From: Schistosoma haematobium
Taxonomy: Eukaryota > Platyhelminthes > Trematoda > Strigeidida > Schistosomatidae
DNA length: 64,000 bases
Reading direction: 5' to 3'
Assembly (NCBI RefSeq): GCF_000699445.3
Contig: NC_067201.1
Coordinates: forward strand, 13,819,501-13,883,500
Shown here: positions 60,260 through 64,000 of the stretch, piece by piece
How positions within the stretch are numbered: the stretch's first letter is position 1
How the letters are laid out: each line of letters opens with the position of its first letter
The notes under the pieces: generated by a model
Database searches by the model: none
What the model was told of the DNA's origin: nothing
What the model saw: only the letters and a program-made list of their open reading frames with translations
Made by a program: the position numbers and the translations under genes

Positions 60260-61276
60260 AACAAAAAGTTAATAAACATTAGAAAAATTGTGGTTTTAGC
60301 AATTTGTACTTATTTTATTCAAATGAAGTAATCATTAGTTGTATGATATACTGTACTTATACTGTTGACAATGTTTATCAATTGTAAAATGAATTCAGTT
60401 ATACATTTTTAGGTTTAATAATTTGTAGTAATAAACAAATAATAATAGATATTCTATAAGATAAATGAAATGTAACAAACTAAACGTTTCGTCGTATTTT
60501 GAACGTGTCATTTGAATATACCTGAGTCTTGGAGTCGATGTTCACTAAAGGGTGCACAAATTCAGGACCATTTACTTCAAACACTCATCGCGTTTTCAAC
60601 TGAGTCCATATAACCAACTACTCATATCTATAATAATTTATGTATTTTATTCCCATTTGTAATGGTTTTTAAATTACCTCATTGTTGAATGATCAAAATC
60701 TAGTAAAGAAATACCAACGAGATAAGCCAACAACCACTTCACACTGAATGACAGTTGATAGTTCTGTCTTTTATGACTAATTCAAATGAAGTTTAAGAAC
60801 TGATCCAATGATTAAACATTAAAAACCTAATCATATCATCCATCCTAGTCATTTTATCAATAAACTAGGACATCTTACAAAAAAGAAGGGTAATTATCCT
60901 TGTTAAGTCAATTACAAGAAGAACTTATAATCAGTACAATGACAAGTATATTTTCATACACTAATTACGCAATTCGGTACTTCAATTGACTTCATTATTT
61001 ATTCTTTAAACTAAGCAGCTCAAACAAATGAATTACTGATATCTTTCTTCTTAAAAAAAAAGCACACATTGAATATTTTACTCGGATATTATATTGTTTA
61101 ATTACATACATAGATTTGCTTCTTTTCCCTACTATTTCTTGTGCACAAAATCGATTTCCTATTCACAATTCATATAAATGCTGTTAATTAATAATAATAA
61201 TAATAAAAAAGAGAACAACATTAGAATATGGTTCTTTCTACATAATGATCTGTACACATTTCAATCATACAAACAT

Positions 61277-61278
<2 letters not shown>
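60260..61278. other. AT-rich region 3' of the minus-strand gene
   Basis: No coding signal. On the minus strand this lies downstream of the 61469-61828 exon, so part of it may be its 3'UTR. Confidence 0.4.

Positions 61279-61343
<65 letters not shown>
61279..61343. repeat. (TA)n microsatellite
   Basis: About 65 bases of pure TA repeat. Confidence 0.95.
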
Positions 61344-61346
<3 letters not shown>

Positions 61347-61468
61347 TTGATTCAACATTGATTAGCAAAAGTAATTCCGAACAATATTTATAAATATGTA
61401 CACATTTAAATGAGATTTATAACAAATACTATGAAAGCATAACTATCATCTGCATTCGTTTCTATTAC

Positions 61469-61828
61469 TTAAATTATAGAATTATTTTTAATATAATGAT
61501 GATTTCTTAACCATACATCAAATGCTTCATGACATGCACGTATAAGACATTCAGGTGAACAAAATAATCCATCTAAACGTGGATCATCTAGAACTGCAGG
61601 TTTTGTACATGGACAAAATGGTATGAAATTTTTTTCATCATGAATACTATTGTTAGTATTATTATCATTATTATGATAATGATGATTGGTAATAATAGTT
61701 GTATTATTGGTCAAAGTATCTGATTTCAAGGGAAGGAATGTAGACAAAGGTAGATCATCATCTTCATCAACTGAAGTTATATTATTGTTTTCCATAATAT
61801 CTGAATCATCAGATGAAGAGAACGAAGC
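61469..61828 (-). CDS. Terminal exon, TOX-like HMG-box protein (tentative)
   Basis: On the minus strand TTTCAG at 61829-61834 is a good acceptor. The exon reads 119 residues to TAA at 61469-61471. It starts ASFSSSDDSDIMENNN (acidic, Ser/Asn-rich), passes TNNTTIITNHHYHNNDNN, and ends with CPCTKPAVLDDPRLDGLFCS then PECLIRACHEAFDVWL. The last part matches the pattern CxxPAV...D..YCSxEC..xHCRD.F.AW at the C-terminus of TOX-family nuclear proteins; the His in HC is Ala here. The HMG box would be in exons at higher coordinates, not identified in this window. TOX proteins bind DNA through the HMG box. The exon and its frame are firm; the family name is tentative. Confidence 0.6.
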   Translation of the reverse strand, partial: ASFSSSDDSDIMENNNITSVDEDDDLPLSTFLPLKSDTLTNNTTIITNHHYHNNDNNTNNSIHDEKNFIPFCPCTKPAVLDDPRLDGLFCSPECLIRACHEAFDVWLRNHHYIKNNSII

Positions 61829-62289
61829 CTGAAATATGAATAAAATGTAGAATTTGTGAGATACATTAATAGGTAAATTCAAAAAAGACACTGAATGGAT
61901 AAACGAATATAACAAAAATGAACTATTCGAAATAGTTTGATATTAAACAGGTTCCACATATGCATGCGAGTGTGTTCGATAACCGTCCGGTTACAGACCT
62001 TACACTAAATGGTGTATTTCAAACTGGAGTATCCATATATTTACTTGATTAGTGAGATGAAGCGCACAACAAATAATTCAGGTAATTAATTTGTGTACCG
62101 CTTTCCACCAATAATGAAAACAAACACCAAAAATATATGTTTTAATTTGGATGGACGAAATCATAATAAATTTAAGACAAATTAAACATTATTTAGGATT
62201 GATTCTGATTACAAATGTATTCTAAATAAATCATAATTATATATTTCCTAAAGCTATTTGCAACATTCTTATATTCTTAGTGTTAAATC

Positions 62290-62415
62290 CTGAACTGGCT
62301 TTAGCTAAACCACCAGTAGAAACTTGGAGGCATTAGATGATTGTTTTGTCCCGGTAAGGGACTCCTCAACAACTCATGACTTAAAACTGTGAATGTACTA
62401 CAATTTTCTCAAGTG
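62290..62415 (-). mobile_element. tRNA-like SINE, 3' part
   Basis: Minus orientation: GTTGAGGAGTCCCTTACCGG, GACAAAACAATCATC, TAATGCCTCCAAGTTTC and GGTTTAGCTAAAGCC. The hammerhead core is decayed (TTGAGGA, AAAA for GAAA). The tRNA-like head is missing. Confidence 0.65.
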
Positions 62416-62826
62416 ATCTTCATATTCATCAAATGTGTTTTACTCAATACTTCTGATCATTTTTTTCAGTTGAGTGCTTAGAATGACAGAGTTATTATCA
62501 TTAAATATATCATCTTAAGCCGTAATTTTTAGTATGTGAAATTTCCATCCAGTAGATTTGGCTATACTACCACATTGAATGTATCTGTAGAACAGTTCTA
62601 GATAACTCCAACCTATTCTAATAGATTTTAGAAAATGTACAAGTCATTATACTTGGAATAGTAAATTAAACTTTCAAATATGATTGTGTGATTATAACCA
62701 GATAGTCTGATAATGAAATATATAACAATATATTTTGACTAATCTTTAACAAAATTGGTGATAAGTTGTGTATTAATCATATTGAGTCATGAATGAATCG
62801 TGAAAGCAAATTATTGAGTTCTACAG

Positions 62827-62900
62827 TCATTCAGTCAGTAACAACGTAGAACTTCGTACGTATGTACATCAGTTCGAGTTGCCAAACTACAGTAGAACAT
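62827..62900 (-). mobile_element. RTE-like 3'UTR fragment
   Basis: ATTCAGTCAGTAACAACGTA and CATCAGTTCGAGTTGCCAAA match 47425-47480 (CAGTCAGTCAGCTACAACGT, CATCGGTCCAAGTTGCCATA) in the same orientation. Confidence 0.55.
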
Positions 62901-63027
62901 AAAGAAATTAATTAACTTAAAGTAATGAAGAAAAAAATTATTCATTGATACAATTCAAATATATCAACTCGGATCGTTAGACAAATACAGTGTTCATTAC
63001 AAATTAGATATAAGGATATGAGTGAAG

Positions 63028-64000
63028 TAACTCCGCCTGGAGTCCCTTCGGGGGCTACTGCCGGTCCCAAGCCCGGATAAACGAGGAGGGTTGGGCATGG
63101 GGTTAGCGTCCCCATCCCGTAGAAAACTAACTCGCTAAAAAACGCTAACCAGAAAAAATTATTCAAACTTTTAAACTCTGCCCTGGGAGTCAGAAGGTCT
63201 TCATTTAGAAGAATTATGACGCCTCATGATGAAAGCCGAATTCCTTCGGAAGTTACGAGGCCGATGCCCCTTCTGACAACCAGAGCGACCATTTATTTAG
63301 GTACATGGAATGTTCGTACAATGTGGGACACCGGGAGAGCCTTCCAAATTGCTGCAGAAATGAGAAGATACAACCTAGAGGTACTTGGGATCAGTGAAAC
63401 ACATTGGACACAAGTTGAACAACAACGACAAACTACAGGAGAGCTCCTGTTATACTCCGGCCATGGAGAAGAAAATGCTCCACATACACAAGGAGTTGCA
63501 TTGATGCTGTCCAAACAAGCGCAAAATGCACTTATAGGATGGGAATCTCATGGACCAAGGATCATCAACGCCTCGTTCAAAACAAAGAAAGAGGGGATTT
63601 CAATGAACATCATCCAATGATATGCGCCTACCAACGACTACAATGAAGACGCTAAAGATCAATTCTACAATAGACTGCAGTCAATCGTCGAAAAGTGCCC
63701 AACAAAGGACCTGACTATTCTAATGGGAGATTTCAATGCCAAGGTTGGAACGGACAACACTGGATATGAAGACATCATGGGACGACACGGACTGGGAGAA
63801 AGAAACGAAAATGGTGAGAGATTTGCAAATCTATGTGCCTTCAATAAGCTGGTCATAGGCGGCACCATATTCCCACATAAACGCATACACAAAACCACAT
63901 GGACTTCACCGGATCACTCTACACAAAACCAAATCGACCATATTTGCATCAACAAAACGTTCAGGAGGACTATAGAGGACGTGAGAACCAAGAGAGGAGC
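63028..64000 (+). mobile_element. RTE-clade (SR2-like) element, 5'UTR and endonuclease, runs off window
   Basis: 5' terminus at ACTCCGCCTGGAGTCCC, then the UTR. ATG at 63216 opens a frame with YLGTWNVRTMWDTGRAFQIA, VLGISETHW (catalytic Glu), and VALMLSKQAQNALIGWESHG. TGA at 63618-63620 replaces the Cys/other codon before YAPTND; otherwise the same frame stays open to the edge, with DLTILMGDFNAKVGTDNTGY (GDFN motif) and DHSTQNQIDHICINK. With only one stop in about 260 codons this is the youngest-looking SR2-like copy here. The reverse transcriptase part would lie beyond 64000. Confidence 0.9.

Larger units (their letters stand above)
61829..63027. other. Intron or upstream region of the minus-strand gene
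   Basis: Holds a SINE piece (62290-62415) and an RTE 3'UTR piece (62827-62900). No further exon recognised. Confidence 0.4.

Overview
The window looks like AT-rich genomic DNA of a blood fluke (Schistosoma or a close relative). The grounds are a copy of the Smalpha satellite with its hammerhead ribozyme motif, many RTE-clade (SR2-type) non-LTR retrotransposon pieces, a Penelope-like element, CR1-like pieces, and a gene split into short exons by kilobase-sized introns. The species cannot be fixed from the sequence. There is nothing bacterial here.

Host genes. (1) A subtilisin/kexin-type proprotein convertase lies on the + strand as ten exons between 9165 and 33189. Asp, His and Ser of the triad, the oxyanion Asn, an RIRR propeptide cleavage site and a P domain all read in one frame across consensus splice sites. 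The 5' end (signal peptide, start of the prodomain) was not found, and the last exon may not be the true end because its stop codon overlaps a perfect splice donor. (2) A small unknown gene of three exons, including a 60-base micro-intron, lies at 49157-50353 (+). (3) The terminal exon of a minus-strand gene lies at 61469-61828; its C-terminal Cys-rich motif resembles the tail of TOX-family HMG-box proteins.

Mobile DNA. 0-9 kb: an RTE 3' fragment (1-1050), Smalpha, a foldback repeat, a long TAG microsatellite, and an inverted RTE copy (7282-8030) that shares a 525-base tract identical to the first copy. 9-33 kb: convertase introns filled with tRNA-like SINEs, a Penelope-like reverse transcriptase relic and RTE 5'UTR fragments. 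34-48 kb: SINE foldback, 5'-only RTE fragment, Smalpha fragment, CR1-like endonuclease and reverse transcriptase relics on opposite strands, a long unassigned stretch, and nested RTE 3' ends. 51-64 kb: RTE relics, a complete 3.9 kb minus-strand RTE-like element with intact target-site duplications (55057-58913), a 470 bp internally deleted derivative of it with its own target-site duplication (59775-60244), and the 5' half of an RTE element running off the right edge.

The most unusual structure is the dispersed tRNA-like SINE family. Its members carry A/B-box-like sequence followed by a hammerhead-type core, and they repeatedly occur as inverted pairs or foldbacks with their 3' ends pointing outward. 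Many repeat boundaries are approximate because they were read by eye.
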